A stretch of DNA of 34,830 nt from Pseudopedobacter sp043763845 (GTDB taxonomy: Bacteria > Bacteroidota > Bacteroidia > Sphingobacteriales > Sphingobacteriaceae), in the NCBI GenBank assembly GCA_043763845.1, contig JAYULE010000156.1, forward strand, positions 1-34,830, written 5' to 3'. The translations under genes were made by a program, and so were the position numbers. Below the pieces are notes generated by a model. It did no database searches. It worked only from the letters and a program-made list of their open reading frames with translations, and was not told the origin of the DNA. Below, in pieces: positions 16,353-24,515 of this stretch (positions within the stretch are counted from its first letter, which is position 1; the number at the start of each line of letters is the position of its first letter).

Positions 16353-17538
16353 AATTTAAGCTACTTTTTAATATAATTCTAAAGGTTGTTCCTTTTCCTA
16401 TTTCCGATTCTTTTACAAATATATGCCCTCTGTGGTAATTATCAATAATTCTTTTTGCTAAAGATAATCCTAAACCCCAACCACGTTTTCGGGTGGTAAA
16501 ACCAGGTTCAAAAACGGTATCAAATTTTGATTTTGGGATGCCTTTTCCTGTATCTGTAATATCAATATACAATTGCTCTTTAACTATGTTCTCTTGAATT
16601 TTTATAGTTATTTTACCTATGCCATTTATAGCGTTTACTGCATTTTTTAATATGTTTTCTATAACCCAGTCAAATAATTGAAGGTTTAATAAGGCTTCTA
16701 GTTGTTGGTCGCCTTGTACTTCGAAAACTATTTTATCCGAAACCCGTATTTTAAAATATTCAACATAGTTAAGTATAACGCTGTATGCATTATGGCTGCT
16801 TAGTATTGGGGTCGACCCGATTTTAGAAAACCTATCTGCAACTATTTCTAATCGTTTAACATCGTTTTCCATCTGTAAAATTAGTGGGTCTTGGTCGGCG
16901 TTGTACTTATCTTTTAAAAGCTCTGTCCAAGCCATTAATGATGATATTGGAGTTCCTAACTGGTGGGCTGTTTCTTTGGCTAAACCTACCCAAACTTGGT
17001 TTTGCTCGGTACGCCTGGAGGTATTAAAAAAATTATAGGCTAACGCTAAAAATACTGCAATAATTAATAATTGTATGTACGGAAAAATACGTAATTGAGT
17101 AAGTAGCGAGCTATCTTTAAAGTACACATAATTTTTTTTACCGTATAGCTCAAGAGGTATTGGCTCGTGTTGAAGCTTCATACTGCGTAACTCTCTAGCA
17201 AAATAAGCAGTATCGTATTTTTTAATTTTGCTTTCTACTTTAAAATAAGTTTTGGTGCTATCTAATCCTTTATACGTAATTATAGAATCTTTTTCGCTAG
17301 TAACAATTGCGGGAACTTGTAGGCTATCTCGCACCTGTGATAAAAAATTCATAGTTTCATCGTTATCGGTTTCAAACATATTTTTAAGACTTTGTGCCCA
17401 AACTATGGCTCGGGTACGTTCGGCTTTGGCTATGTTTTTAACTAAAAAATTAGTGTATAAAAGCGACGATGCTGCAATTATTATTGCAAGGGTTAACAAA
17501 AAATATTTCCAATTTTTTTTCTTTTGGTATAGATTCAT
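16333..17538 (-). CDS. Membrane sensor histidine kinase
   Basis: 401 residues from the ATG at 17538; an in-frame TTG at 17559 would add seven. One membrane helix lies at about 13-33 and another at about 154-171, enclosing a periplasmic sensor of about 120 residues with no recognised fold. The phosphoacceptor His192 sits in ETAHQLGTPIS. The N box (NILKNAVNAI), DTGKGIP and GWGLGLSLAKRI complete the HATPase domain. No receiver domain or response regulator gene is adjacent, so its partner is elsewhere (orphan). The gene overlaps the DinB gene by 20 bp. A terminator-like hairpin ends just before its start codon, so its own promoter, or read-through from the SPFH gene, decides expression. Confidence 0.92.
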   Translation of the reverse strand: MNLYQKKKNWKYFLLTLAIIIAASSLLYTNFLVKNIAKAERTRAIVWAQSLKNMFETDNDETMNFLSQVRDSLQVPAIVTSEKDSIITYKGLDSTKTYFKVESKIKKYDTAYFARELRSMKLQHEPIPLELYGKKNYVYFKDSSLLTQLRIFPYIQLLIIAVFLALAYNFFNTSRRTEQNQVWVGLAKETAHQLGTPISSLMAWTELLKDKYNADQDPLILQMENDVKRLEIVADRFSKIGSTPILSSHNAYSVILNYVEYFKIRVSDKIVFEVQGDQQLEALLNLQLFDWVIENILKNAVNAINGIGKITIKIQENIVKEQLYIDITDTGKGIPKSKFDTVFEPGFTTRKRGWGLGLSLAKRIIDNYHRGHIFVKESEIGKGTTFRIILKSSLNYVSAIK

Positions 17539-17544
17539 TAAAGC

Positions 17545-17594
17545 TAATAAAAAAAACAAAAGTTTTATTGCAGATTAAATCTACAATAAAACTT
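17545..17594 (-). terminator. AT-rich 17-bp hairpin with T-run
   Basis: Two 17-nt arms (17578-17594 and 17560-17576) pair with a single mismatch around one base. On the minus strand the second arm is followed by a T-rich run (TTTGTTTTTTTT). It follows the SPFH gene by about 40 bp and would terminate it, while the histidine kinase ATG follows only about 7 nt after the run. Confidence 0.75.
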
Positions 17595-17632
17595 CATAAA
17601 TTTAAAGAAATTGTTTCGGTTAAATATGTTGG

Positions 17633-18541
17633 TTAATTGCCATTAATCATTATGGGTGTTCCTTTTGTGTTGCCTAATATAATTACTTTGGTATTTGGCG
17701 AAGTAGCAATTTCTTTTTGTGCTTTTATCATCTCGTATTGCAATTGTTTATCGGATAAACCGGTTGATAAAATTCGTTGGTAATCGGCAATACCTTGCGC
17801 TTCAACTCTTTTTCGTTCGGCTTCTTGTTTTTCTTTTTGCAAAACAAAAGTCATTTTTTGGGCATCTTGTTCTGCATTTATTTTAGATTCGATGGTGGTT
17901 TTAACCGATGCAGGTAATGTAATATTACGTACCAATAACTGCTCTAATTGCAAACCACGGCTAGTAAAACTTTTATCAATGTATTTGTATATTCGGTTTT
18001 GAAACTCGTCTCTTTTTGTTGAGTATAGTGCAACAGCATCGTAATAAACGGCATTATCTCTAATTGCTGTACGCGATATTGGGCGAACAATTTTATCTAC
18101 ATAATCAATTCCTATTTGTTGCAAAATTGTGGGTGCTTGTACAGCTTGTACCCTAAATAGCACCGACAAATCTATAACCACTTCTAAACCATCGGCAGAG
18201 AGTATTCGTATTGCATCGTCACCAGATTTGGTGCCTTCATCGTGTATGCCAGACATGGTATAGTTTTGTGTTTTAACATCAAAAGTGGTAATATCTACCA
18301 AAGGGTTTACAAAATTTAATCCGCTAGTTAGTATTTCTTTATCAACCTTACCAAATAAAGATTTTACCCCAACTTCGCCAGTATCTATAACTTTAAAGCA
18401 GGATGTTAACACACCAATAATTAACAAAACAGGCCCAACTAGGGTTAGAATTTTCCCAATTTTAAAAGCAGGATCTTGGCGTTGTAGTTTCATAAAAAAA
18501 CCAATGCCATATATAATTACACCAAGAAATATGAGTACCAT
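17633..18541 (-). CDS. SPFH/Band 7 (prohibitin-like) membrane protein
   Basis: 302 residues. Two N-terminal hydrophobic segments (about 1-16 and 31-48) anchor it in the inner membrane. The SPFH domain follows (about 50-225: VIDTGEVGVKSLFGKV, GLNFVNPLVDITTFDVKTQ), then a charged coiled coil (about 225-270, rich in Lys, Glu and Gln with EKQEAERKRVEAQGIADYQRI split across it). Prohibitin-like proteins form large rings that organise membrane microdomains and modulate proteases; the partner here is not known. A Cys (TSCF, about 48) at the end of the second segment is not in a lipobox. It is monocistronic or leads into the histidine kinase, with a hairpin terminator between. Confidence 0.9.
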   Translation of the reverse strand: MVLIFLGVIIYGIGFFMKLQRQDPAFKIGKILTLVGPVLLIIGVLTSCFKVIDTGEVGVKSLFGKVDKEILTSGLNFVNPLVDITTFDVKTQNYTMSGIHDEGTKSGDDAIRILSADGLEVVIDLSVLFRVQAVQAPTILQQIGIDYVDKIVRPISRTAIRDNAVYYDAVALYSTKRDEFQNRIYKYIDKSFTSRGLQLEQLLVRNITLPASVKTTIESKINAEQDAQKMTFVLQKEKQEAERKRVEAQGIADYQRILSTGLSDKQLQYEMIKAQKEIATSPNTKVIILGNTKGTPIMINGN

Positions 18542-18685
18542 AAAATTGTTTTTACTAAAATAAAATTGTAAGAGTTAATATGTTCAAGTAAATTTAGAAA
18601 AGAAAACGTATAAATTGCATTATTCTACAAAATAAAGAATAAAAGTGCTTTTAACATTTTTTAACCATAAATAAACAACATAAAC

Positions 18686-18717
18686 TTGTAATTGATGTTT
18701 TTATGGTATTACATTTG
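18686..18717 (+). promoter_or_regulatory. Candidate promoter for the DegP/HtrA gene
   Basis: TTG (18686-18688), a 21-nt spacer and TACATTTG (18710-18717), an exact fit to TAnnTTTG. The start codon at 18750 would follow a leader of about 27 nt. No separate heat-shock type box is recognised. Confidence 0.55.
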
Positions 18718-18749
18718 AATATATAATTTTAAAACTAAAAATTTATAGT

Positions 18750-20294
18750 ATGAATAGTATTAAAAAAGCAGGTGCAACACTGTTAATCGCTTTTGTAGGC
18801 GGTGCTGTTGCTATTGGTGCTTACAAAATTTTTGAGAACAACCAAACGGGTTTATCTATTGAAGAAAAGCAAAAAGTATATTTTACAAACAACCCAGAAG
18901 TTAGTAATATACCTGTTTTAGGTGGATTAGATTTTACACAAGCTGCGGCAAATGTTTCGCCTGCGGTTGTGCATGTACGTACAACTTATACACGTACGGC
19001 ATCATCTCAAGGGCAAGGAATGGATGCTTTTGGCGATATGTTTGAAGATTTTTTTGGTAGGAGAGGGAATCCGCACCAGCGAAATACTCAAGGTAAACCT
19101 GCTATGGGAAAAGGTTCGGGCGTTATAGTTTCTGATGATGGGTATATTATGACTAATAACCATGTGGTTGAAGATGCAGATAAAATTGAAGTTATTTTAA
19201 CCGATAAAAGAGTGCTATCGGCCAAGGTAATTGGCCGTGATAAAAACACAGATTTAGCCCTTATAAAAGTAGAAGGCACTAATTTACCATTAGTAAAATT
19301 AGGTAACTCTGATGATGTAAAAGTGGGCGAATGGGTGCTTGCTGTTGGTTATCCTTTAACTTTAGAATCTACGGTAACTGCGGGTATTATTAGTGCAAAA
19401 TCTAGACAAATAGGTATTTTAGCGCCACAAATAAATCCTAATAATTACGATCCTAATAACCCACCAACAAATACTTCAATTGAATCTTTTTTACAAACCG
19501 ATGCAGTTATTAACCGAGGTAACAGCGGTGGCGCATTAGTAAATACACGTGGCGAATTGGTGGGCATAAATTCTGCAATTGCTTCTCAAACTGGCACATA
19601 CGAAGGTTATGGTTTTGCCATACCTATAAATTTAGCCAAAAAAGTAATGAACGATTTTTTAAAATACGGAGAAGTAAAACGTGGCTACATTGGCGTACAA
19701 TTTAGCGAACTTAATGCCGATAATGCCAAAGATTTTAATACCAAAGAAATTGATGGATTATACGTAAACTCAACCGTTGAAGGTGGTGCAGCAGCAGCAG
19801 CAGGTATTAAAAAGGGCGATATTATTAAAAAACTTAATGGCGAATGGATAGCATCATCGGCCCAGTTACAAGAAAAAATAGGTACACTTAGTCCAGGTGC
19901 AAAAGTAGCCCTAACTATTTTAAGAGATGGAAGCCAAAAAGAATTTAACCTTACTTTAAAAGGCGAAGAAGCAAATAAAGTAGCAGCAGAAAAAGCAAGT
20001 CCTGCAATAGCTGAGGTTATGAATAATTTAGGTGCAACTTTTGCTCCACTTAACAACGAAACTAGAAAGAAATTTGGCATAACAACAGGAGTTATTGTTA
20101 ATACCGTTACCCCAGGTAAAATATTCGATAATTACGATTTACCAAAAGGTACCGTAATTACCAGTATAAACGGTAAAGCGATTAATAATAACGACCAAGT
20201 AATATCGGCACTTAAACAAAGTAACGAAATGGTATCTTTTATAGGTATAATAGCAGACGGAAGCAGATTTAGAATTACTCTGCCGCTTAAATAA
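18750..20294 (+). CDS. degP: Do-family periplasmic serine protease/chaperone (DegP/HtrA)
   Basis: 514 residues. An N-terminal hydrophobic segment (about 8-25) serves as membrane anchor or signal. The trypsin-like domain has the complete triad: His138 (NNHVVED), Asp168 (NTDLALIKV) and Ser259 (RGNSGGALV). A Gly/Gln/Phe-rich flexible loop (about 85-118, containing FEDFFGRRG) precedes it, as in DegP LA loops. Two PDZ domains follow (about 305-395 and 420-510, including GYIGVQF and GVIVNTVTPG). It degrades or holds misfolded envelope proteins in the periplasm. It is a single-gene unit with its own promoter candidate and a bidirectional terminator. Prc, MsrA and a SurA/PpiD-like isomerase nearby make this stretch rich in envelope quality-control genes. 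Confidence 0.96.
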   Translation: MNSIKKAGATLLIAFVGGAVAIGAYKIFENNQTGLSIEEKQKVYFTNNPEVSNIPVLGGLDFTQAAANVSPAVVHVRTTYTRTASSQGQGMDAFGDMFEDFFGRRGNPHQRNTQGKPAMGKGSGVIVSDDGYIMTNNHVVEDADKIEVILTDKRVLSAKVIGRDKNTDLALIKVEGTNLPLVKLGNSDDVKVGEWVLAVGYPLTLESTVTAGIISAKSRQIGILAPQINPNNYDPNNPPTNTSIESFLQTDAVINRGNSGGALVNTRGELVGINSAIASQTGTYEGYGFAIPINLAKKVMNDFLKYGEVKRGYIGVQFSELNADNAKDFNTKEIDGLYVNSTVEGGAAAAAGIKKGDIIKKLNGEWIASSAQLQEKIGTLSPGAKVALTILRDGSQKEFNLTLKGEEANKVAAEKASPAIAEVMNNLGATFAPLNNETRKKFGITTGVIVNTVTPGKIFDNYDLPKGTVITSINGKAINNNDQVISALKQSNEMVSFIGIIADGSRFRITLPLK

Positions 20295-20366
20295 TTTCGG
20301 GTGTATTTAGGAGCTATGATTTAAAAGCCTTTAAAACCAATTGAAAATTTAAACTTGTATAAATTT

Positions 20367-20401
20367 AAAAAAACCTGTAATGTTAATTGCAGGTTTTTTT
20401 T
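20367..20401. terminator. Bidirectional intrinsic terminator
   Basis: AAAAAAACCTG, a 12-nt loop, CAGGTTTTTTT. A T-run on each strand lets it end the DegP gene (plus) and the lipoprotein gene (minus, stop at 20431). Confidence 0.88.
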
Positions 20402-20430
20402 ATTGGCTAAACTTAAATTTTTAGATATAT

Positions 20431-21348
20431 TTATTTTCTACCTACCAAATCTATGGCAACTACCGAACTATGATTTAACCCCAGAGTGTTGCCGGGTACA
20501 ATATTTAAAAGATTATAGAAGTAAACATCTATAATTCCTTGTAAAACCTTTTTTCGGTTTAAACGGTAATCATCTGTGGCTGCAAAATCATAGATAAAAA
20601 CTTTCCCGTTTTTATCCACGATTACTTTAATGTAGTACGAGAAATTTTTATACGCTTTGTTTATAACAATTTTATATTCGGGATATAGATAAGAGAATGA
20701 TTTACTATTGCTCAATAAATTAAGTGTGATAATTGTTTTTTCTGCAGTTATTTGTTTGGTTTTAGCTTTAAAAATAACAGGGTTGCGGGCAGCAAAAAAA
20801 TAGGTACTATCAAAAATATTTGTGTTTGCTTTTTGTACACATTTTTTTATAAAAAGTGTATCTATTTTACGCGGTTCTTGTAGTTTTTTTACACTGGTGT
20901 GGAGTGTGTTTTTGATAAAATTTTCGGAATAAAAAGTCATGTAAACATTAGAGCGAATATCTTTTATAATTACTTTGCTGTTTACCTGTAGCCGTTGTAG
21001 AATTAAACTATCTTTTGAAACATTTTTTATTCTAAACCATTCGTTTGCAAAGTTATAAACAGTGCCATGGTCGTAATGCAAATAAAAGTTATGCATTTTA
21101 TTATCTCCCGGATTATAAGCCTGTACTGTATCTTTGGCTATAAATTTAATTTGCCACTCGGGTTGCTGTTGAAACCCTGTTTTGCTAAATGCTAAGCCGT
21201 TATTAAAAGTACGCCTAACTTCGTAAAATTTTATTCCTTTAACAATTAAAAACGAATAAGGTCTATCATGTTTATTTTTTTTGTTTGGGGATTTACAGCC
21301 AAATAGTGCCATATAAAACAGACACAAAATTATTTGGCAAAATTTCAT
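20431..21348 (-). CDS. Hypothetical lipoprotein
   Basis: 305 residues. The first 18 form a lipoprotein signal with lipobox LFGC (Cys18), followed by a charged linker, so it is tethered to the inner or outer membrane. The rest is a predicted mostly-beta protein rich in Lys, Tyr, Phe and Ile, with no domain I recognise. Several short repeats of a -KTI-/-KVIIKDI- type may be strands of a beta sandwich. A C-terminal stretch (DDYRLNRKKVLQGIIDVYF) looks helical. It lies 31 bp after the Prc protease gene and is probably co-transcribed, which suggests an envelope role, but no function can be given. Confidence 0.75.
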   Translation of the reverse strand: MKFCQIILCLFYMALFGCKSPNKKNKHDRPYSFLIVKGIKFYEVRRTFNNGLAFSKTGFQQQPEWQIKFIAKDTVQAYNPGDNKMHNFYLHYDHGTVYNFANEWFRIKNVSKDSLILQRLQVNSKVIIKDIRSNVYMTFYSENFIKNTLHTSVKKLQEPRKIDTLFIKKCVQKANTNIFDSTYFFAARNPVIFKAKTKQITAEKTIITLNLLSNSKSFSYLYPEYKIVINKAYKNFSYYIKVIVDKNGKVFIYDFAATDDYRLNRKKVLQGIIDVYFYNLLNIVPGNTLGLNHSSVVAIDLVGRK

Positions 21349-21379
21349 TAAAAAAAAAGATTTAAAAGCCTAAAATTAC

Positions 21380-23452
21380 TTACTTATTTAAAGTTGCTAT
21401 TTTGCTATCAGTAATAAAATCAGTAACAATTAGTAAACTTTCTTCTTTAATAAAATCGTAATTTTTTTCGCCTTTAGGTTTAGTTTCGTCTTTTTTTAAC
21501 GGTGCTAAACCTCTTGTTATTCGCCTTGCATTATCTCTAATTAAATTTTTCTTTTCTTCGTTATCTCTTTGTTTTTTCAATTCGGTTTCGCTAAGTGGTA
21601 CCGATTTTTCTTTTTCTCTGCTTTTAAGCTCGGCAATATCTTCTAACAAATAAGCATATTCTTTATTTGCTTTCATGCGTTGTTGGTGTTGCTTGTTTAG
21701 TAAAGCAAGGTTGGGTTTTAAATCGCCCCAAGGCTTGTAATTACTACTTTTAATTTCGTCCCAAGGCATAGCCGATTTTTCGGCACTTTCGCCATATTTA
21801 TCGGCAGCAAAAACAGTAGGGAAAGCAATATCGGGCACTACACCTTTATGTTGAGTACTGCTACCTGTAATTCTGTAAAACTTACCTGTTGTTAGGTTTA
21901 TTTGGCCGGCTTTATCGCCCAAGCTTGGGTTTACCCTGCCCATATCAATTGCCGATTGTACCGAACCTTTACCGTAAGTTGTATTACCTAAAATAATACC
22001 ACGGCCATAATCTTGTATTGCACCAGCAAAAATTTCGGATGCCGATGCGCTAAATCTATCAGTTAATACTGCTAATGGGCCAGCCCAAGTAATGTTGCCA
22101 TCTTCGTCTTCATCTACCTCAATTTTATTTCTAGCATCTCTAACTTGTACAACTGGGCCTTTGCTTATAAATAAGCCTGTAAGTTCTATAGCTTCTAACA
22201 ACGAACCGCCGCCGTTGCTACGTAAATCAATTACTATGGCATCAACTTTACTGTTTTTTAGCGAGTCTAAAATTAGTTTAACATCGCGAGTGGTTGATTT
22301 GTAATTGCGTTCACCAGCTTGCATGGCTTTAAAATCGGCGTAAAAAGCTGGAATTTCTATAATGCCATAGGTGTAATTTTTGCCATTTTTTATAATGGTT
22401 TTAATTTCTTTTTTTGCAGATTGATCTTGCAAAACAATTTTTTCTCTGGTAATAGGAATAATTTTTGGCTTGGCAGATAAATCTTGATCTTTCGATAATA
22501 TTTTTAAGCGCACAATTGTTCCTTTTTTACCTCTAATTAAAGAAATGGCATTATCTAAACGCCAGCCAATAACGTCGGTAAATTCGCCATTGCTACCTTG
22601 GGCTACACCAATTATTTTATCATCAATTTTTAATAATTTAATTTTATCTGCGGGGCCACCAGTAACAATACTTTTAATAGTAACAAATTCATTTTCTGAT
22701 GATAGTGTTGCCCCAATACCTTCTAAAGACCTAGCCATATCAATATTAAAGTTGGCTGCGTTTGCCATATTAAAATAGCTGGTATGCGGGTCTACCGATT
22801 GGGTAAAAGCACCCATAAATAATTGAAACGCATCTTGGTTGTTAATTTTATTGGATTGTGTAAGCAGGTTTTCGTAACGTTTTTTTAGCGAATTTATTAC
22901 AGCTGTATCAGCTTTACCAGCAATTTTAAGATTTAAAAAATCGTATTTTACTTTTTTACTCCACGATGTGTTGCTTTCATCTTGATTTGTAAACCAGGCT
23001 AATTTTTCTCGGTTATAGGTATAATTGTCGGCTATTACAAAATCAAATTTATTGGTAAGTTGGGCTAGCGAAAACTTTAATTTTTCGTTATACCTTTTTT
23101 GATAGGTATTAAAAATAAAAAAAGGAGCCGACAATTCGCCTATTTTTAAATCGTCATCTAAAGAATTGCGATATTTTTGAAACGAGGAAATATCCTCAGC
23201 TAAAAAATAACTTTTGTTAGGGTCTAAATCTTTTAAATAATTATCAAAAATTACGGCCGATAGCGAATCGTTTAGTTCAACTTTTTTGTAGTTAAAATTG
23301 GCTATAAGGCCAGCAACATCTTTTACAATAAGCGATTGTTGGGCATCGGGTTTTAAATTATTTGAGCCTGGTACATCAATGGGTAAACGGGGCGTGGCAC
23401 TACAAGCTGCCGAAACGGCTATACTAAGGCCTAAAAATATTTTTTTTAACAT
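21380..23452 (-). CDS. prc: Carboxy-terminal processing protease (Prc/Tsp family)
   Basis: 690 residues from the ATG at 23452, preceded by the good ribosome site AAAGGA; the frame stays open to 23533, but the signal peptide starts at this ATG. A lipobox-like AAC (Cys17) suggests a lipoprotein. A helical N-terminal region leads to a PDZ domain (about 235-335), then the S41 protease core: VIDLRSNGGGS, catalytic Ser470 in DRFSASASE and Lys495 in YGKGSVQ, with the 25-residue spacing seen in E. coli Prc. A charged C-terminal extension (about 545-690) matches the tail-specific protease C-terminal region. It trims or degrades envelope proteins at their C-termini. The hypothetical lipoprotein gene follows 31 bp downstream. 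Confidence 0.95.
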   Translation of the reverse strand: MLKKIFLGLSIAVSAACSATPRLPIDVPGSNNLKPDAQQSLIVKDVAGLIANFNYKKVELNDSLSAVIFDNYLKDLDPNKSYFLAEDISSFQKYRNSLDDDLKIGELSAPFFIFNTYQKRYNEKLKFSLAQLTNKFDFVIADNYTYNREKLAWFTNQDESNTSWSKKVKYDFLNLKIAGKADTAVINSLKKRYENLLTQSNKINNQDAFQLFMGAFTQSVDPHTSYFNMANAANFNIDMARSLEGIGATLSSENEFVTIKSIVTGGPADKIKLLKIDDKIIGVAQGSNGEFTDVIGWRLDNAISLIRGKKGTIVRLKILSKDQDLSAKPKIIPITREKIVLQDQSAKKEIKTIIKNGKNYTYGIIEIPAFYADFKAMQAGERNYKSTTRDVKLILDSLKNSKVDAIVIDLRSNGGGSLLEAIELTGLFISKGPVVQVRDARNKIEVDEDEDGNITWAGPLAVLTDRFSASASEIFAGAIQDYGRGIILGNTTYGKGSVQSAIDMGRVNPSLGDKAGQINLTTGKFYRITGSSTQHKGVVPDIAFPTVFAADKYGESAEKSAMPWDEIKSSNYKPWGDLKPNLALLNKQHQQRMKANKEYAYLLEDIAELKSREKEKSVPLSETELKKQRDNEEKKNLIRDNARRITRGLAPLKKDETKPKGEKNYDFIKEESLLIVTDFITDSKIATLNK

Positions 23453-23705
23453 ATCCTTTAATTTTTTAAACTCGATTTGAGCGCCAATCATTCTTAACGT
23501 TTTTATAATGTTATAATTTTCTAAACTAAACAAAAAAGATATTTGATTTGTGTTTTTTTAGTTAAAATTTGTGAAAGTTTGTTTCTGGCTCTGTTTTAGC
23601 TTGTTTTTGTTTTTATAAAGCAAATAATCAAAATTTATACCCCTTTTTTTAAACTAACAAAAAACATCTTTTTAACAATTTAGTTTATTAATTAAACACA
23701 TAAAA

Positions 23706-24251
23706 ATGAATTTACAAAAAGCAACTTTTGGAGGTGGCTGTTTTTGGTGCACCGAAGCAATATTTACGGCCGTAAATGGTGTAAAAACTGTAACATCGGG
23801 TTACATGGGAGGCAAAAATCCAAACCCAACTTACGATGATGTATGTACGGGCACTACAGGCCATGCCGAAGTTATAGAAATTAGTTTCGACGAAAGCGTA
23901 GTTAGCTTTGGTGAACTTTTGTTGATTTTTTTTAAAACCCACAACCCAACTACATTAAATCGCCAAGGGGGCGATTCGGGTACCCAATACCGATCGGTGG
24001 TTTTTTACCATACGGAAAATCAAAAGTTAGAAACCCAAGAAATGATAAATAATTTGGGCCACGAAGATATTTTTACCGACCCAATTGTAACCCAGCTTGC
24101 GCCTGCTGTTATTTTTTACGCAGCCGAGAATTACCACCAAAACTATTTTGTGAACCACCGCAATCAGCCTTACTGTATGGCAGTTATTGAGCCTAAACTG
24201 GGAAAATTTGCTGCAAATTTTAAAGATAAAATTAAGCCAGAGTTGTTGTAG
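23706..24251 (+). CDS. msrA: Peptide-methionine (S)-S-oxide reductase MsrA
   Basis: 181 residues. The active-site motif FGGGCFWCTE places the catalytic Cys at 12 with a second Cys at 15. YMGGKNPNPTYDDVCTGTTGHAEVI and QYRSVVFYH are family signatures, and AAENYHQNYF closes the core. It reduces the S-form of methionine sulfoxide in oxidised proteins. There is no signal peptide, so it is cytoplasmic, and no MsrB domain is fused. It is a single-gene unit, divergent from prc; the 253 bp between their start codons contain only AT-rich sequence. Confidence 0.97.
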   Translation: MNLQKATFGGGCFWCTEAIFTAVNGVKTVTSGYMGGKNPNPTYDDVCTGTTGHAEVIEISFDESVVSFGELLLIFFKTHNPTTLNRQGGDSGTQYRSVVFYHTENQKLETQEMINNLGHEDIFTDPIVTQLAPAVIFYAAENYHQNYFVNHRNQPYCMAVIEPKLGKFAANFKDKIKPELL

Positions 24252-24289
24252 TTTTTTGAGGTTTGCGATTGATAAACCCCCCCTATAAA

Positions 24290-24430
24290 ATACCAGCCCG
24301 AAGTTAAATAAACGGGATTGGCGTGAAAAGCCCGAAGTGTGGGGGTAATAGCATTGGGCGGACTTGTAACTACCTGCCTGCCGGCAGGCAGGAAGCCCGG
24401 CTACACTATCATATTTGCAGGCTTTTGCTT
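24290..24430. repeat. GC-rich interspersed element with a 20-bp palindrome
   Basis: In the 264-bp gap between msrA and glnS lies a GC-rich stretch unlike its surroundings. It holds two copies of AGCCCGAAGT (near 24298 and 24328 by eye), an inverted pair CGGG/CCCG around GGATTGGCGTGAAAAG, a third AAGCCCGG, and the perfect palindrome CCTGCCTGCCGGCAGGCAGG at 24373-24392. This looks like a REP/MITE-type non-coding element. Similar elements between Sphingobacteriales genes are recalled but not checked. Confidence 0.7.
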
Positions 24431-24465
24431 TTCCAAAAAAATAAGTTTACCCAAAAAATAATGGT

Positions 24466-24498
24466 TTCATAGGTGCAACCTTTATTTTCTTATTTTTG
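24466..24498 (+). promoter_or_regulatory. Candidate promoter for glnS
   Basis: TATTTTTG (24491-24498) fits TAnnTTTG, with a poor -33 element (TTTC near 24466). The predicted start lies about 12 nt before the ATG at 24516, a very short leader. Confidence 0.4.
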
Positions 24499-24515
24499 CA
24501 TCAGCAAAATATATT

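Noticed and set aside
19685..20080. 131-codon minus-strand frame within the DegP gene
   Set aside because: It is antisense to the first PDZ domain and has low-complexity Ala/Ser/Pro content typical of a shadow frame.
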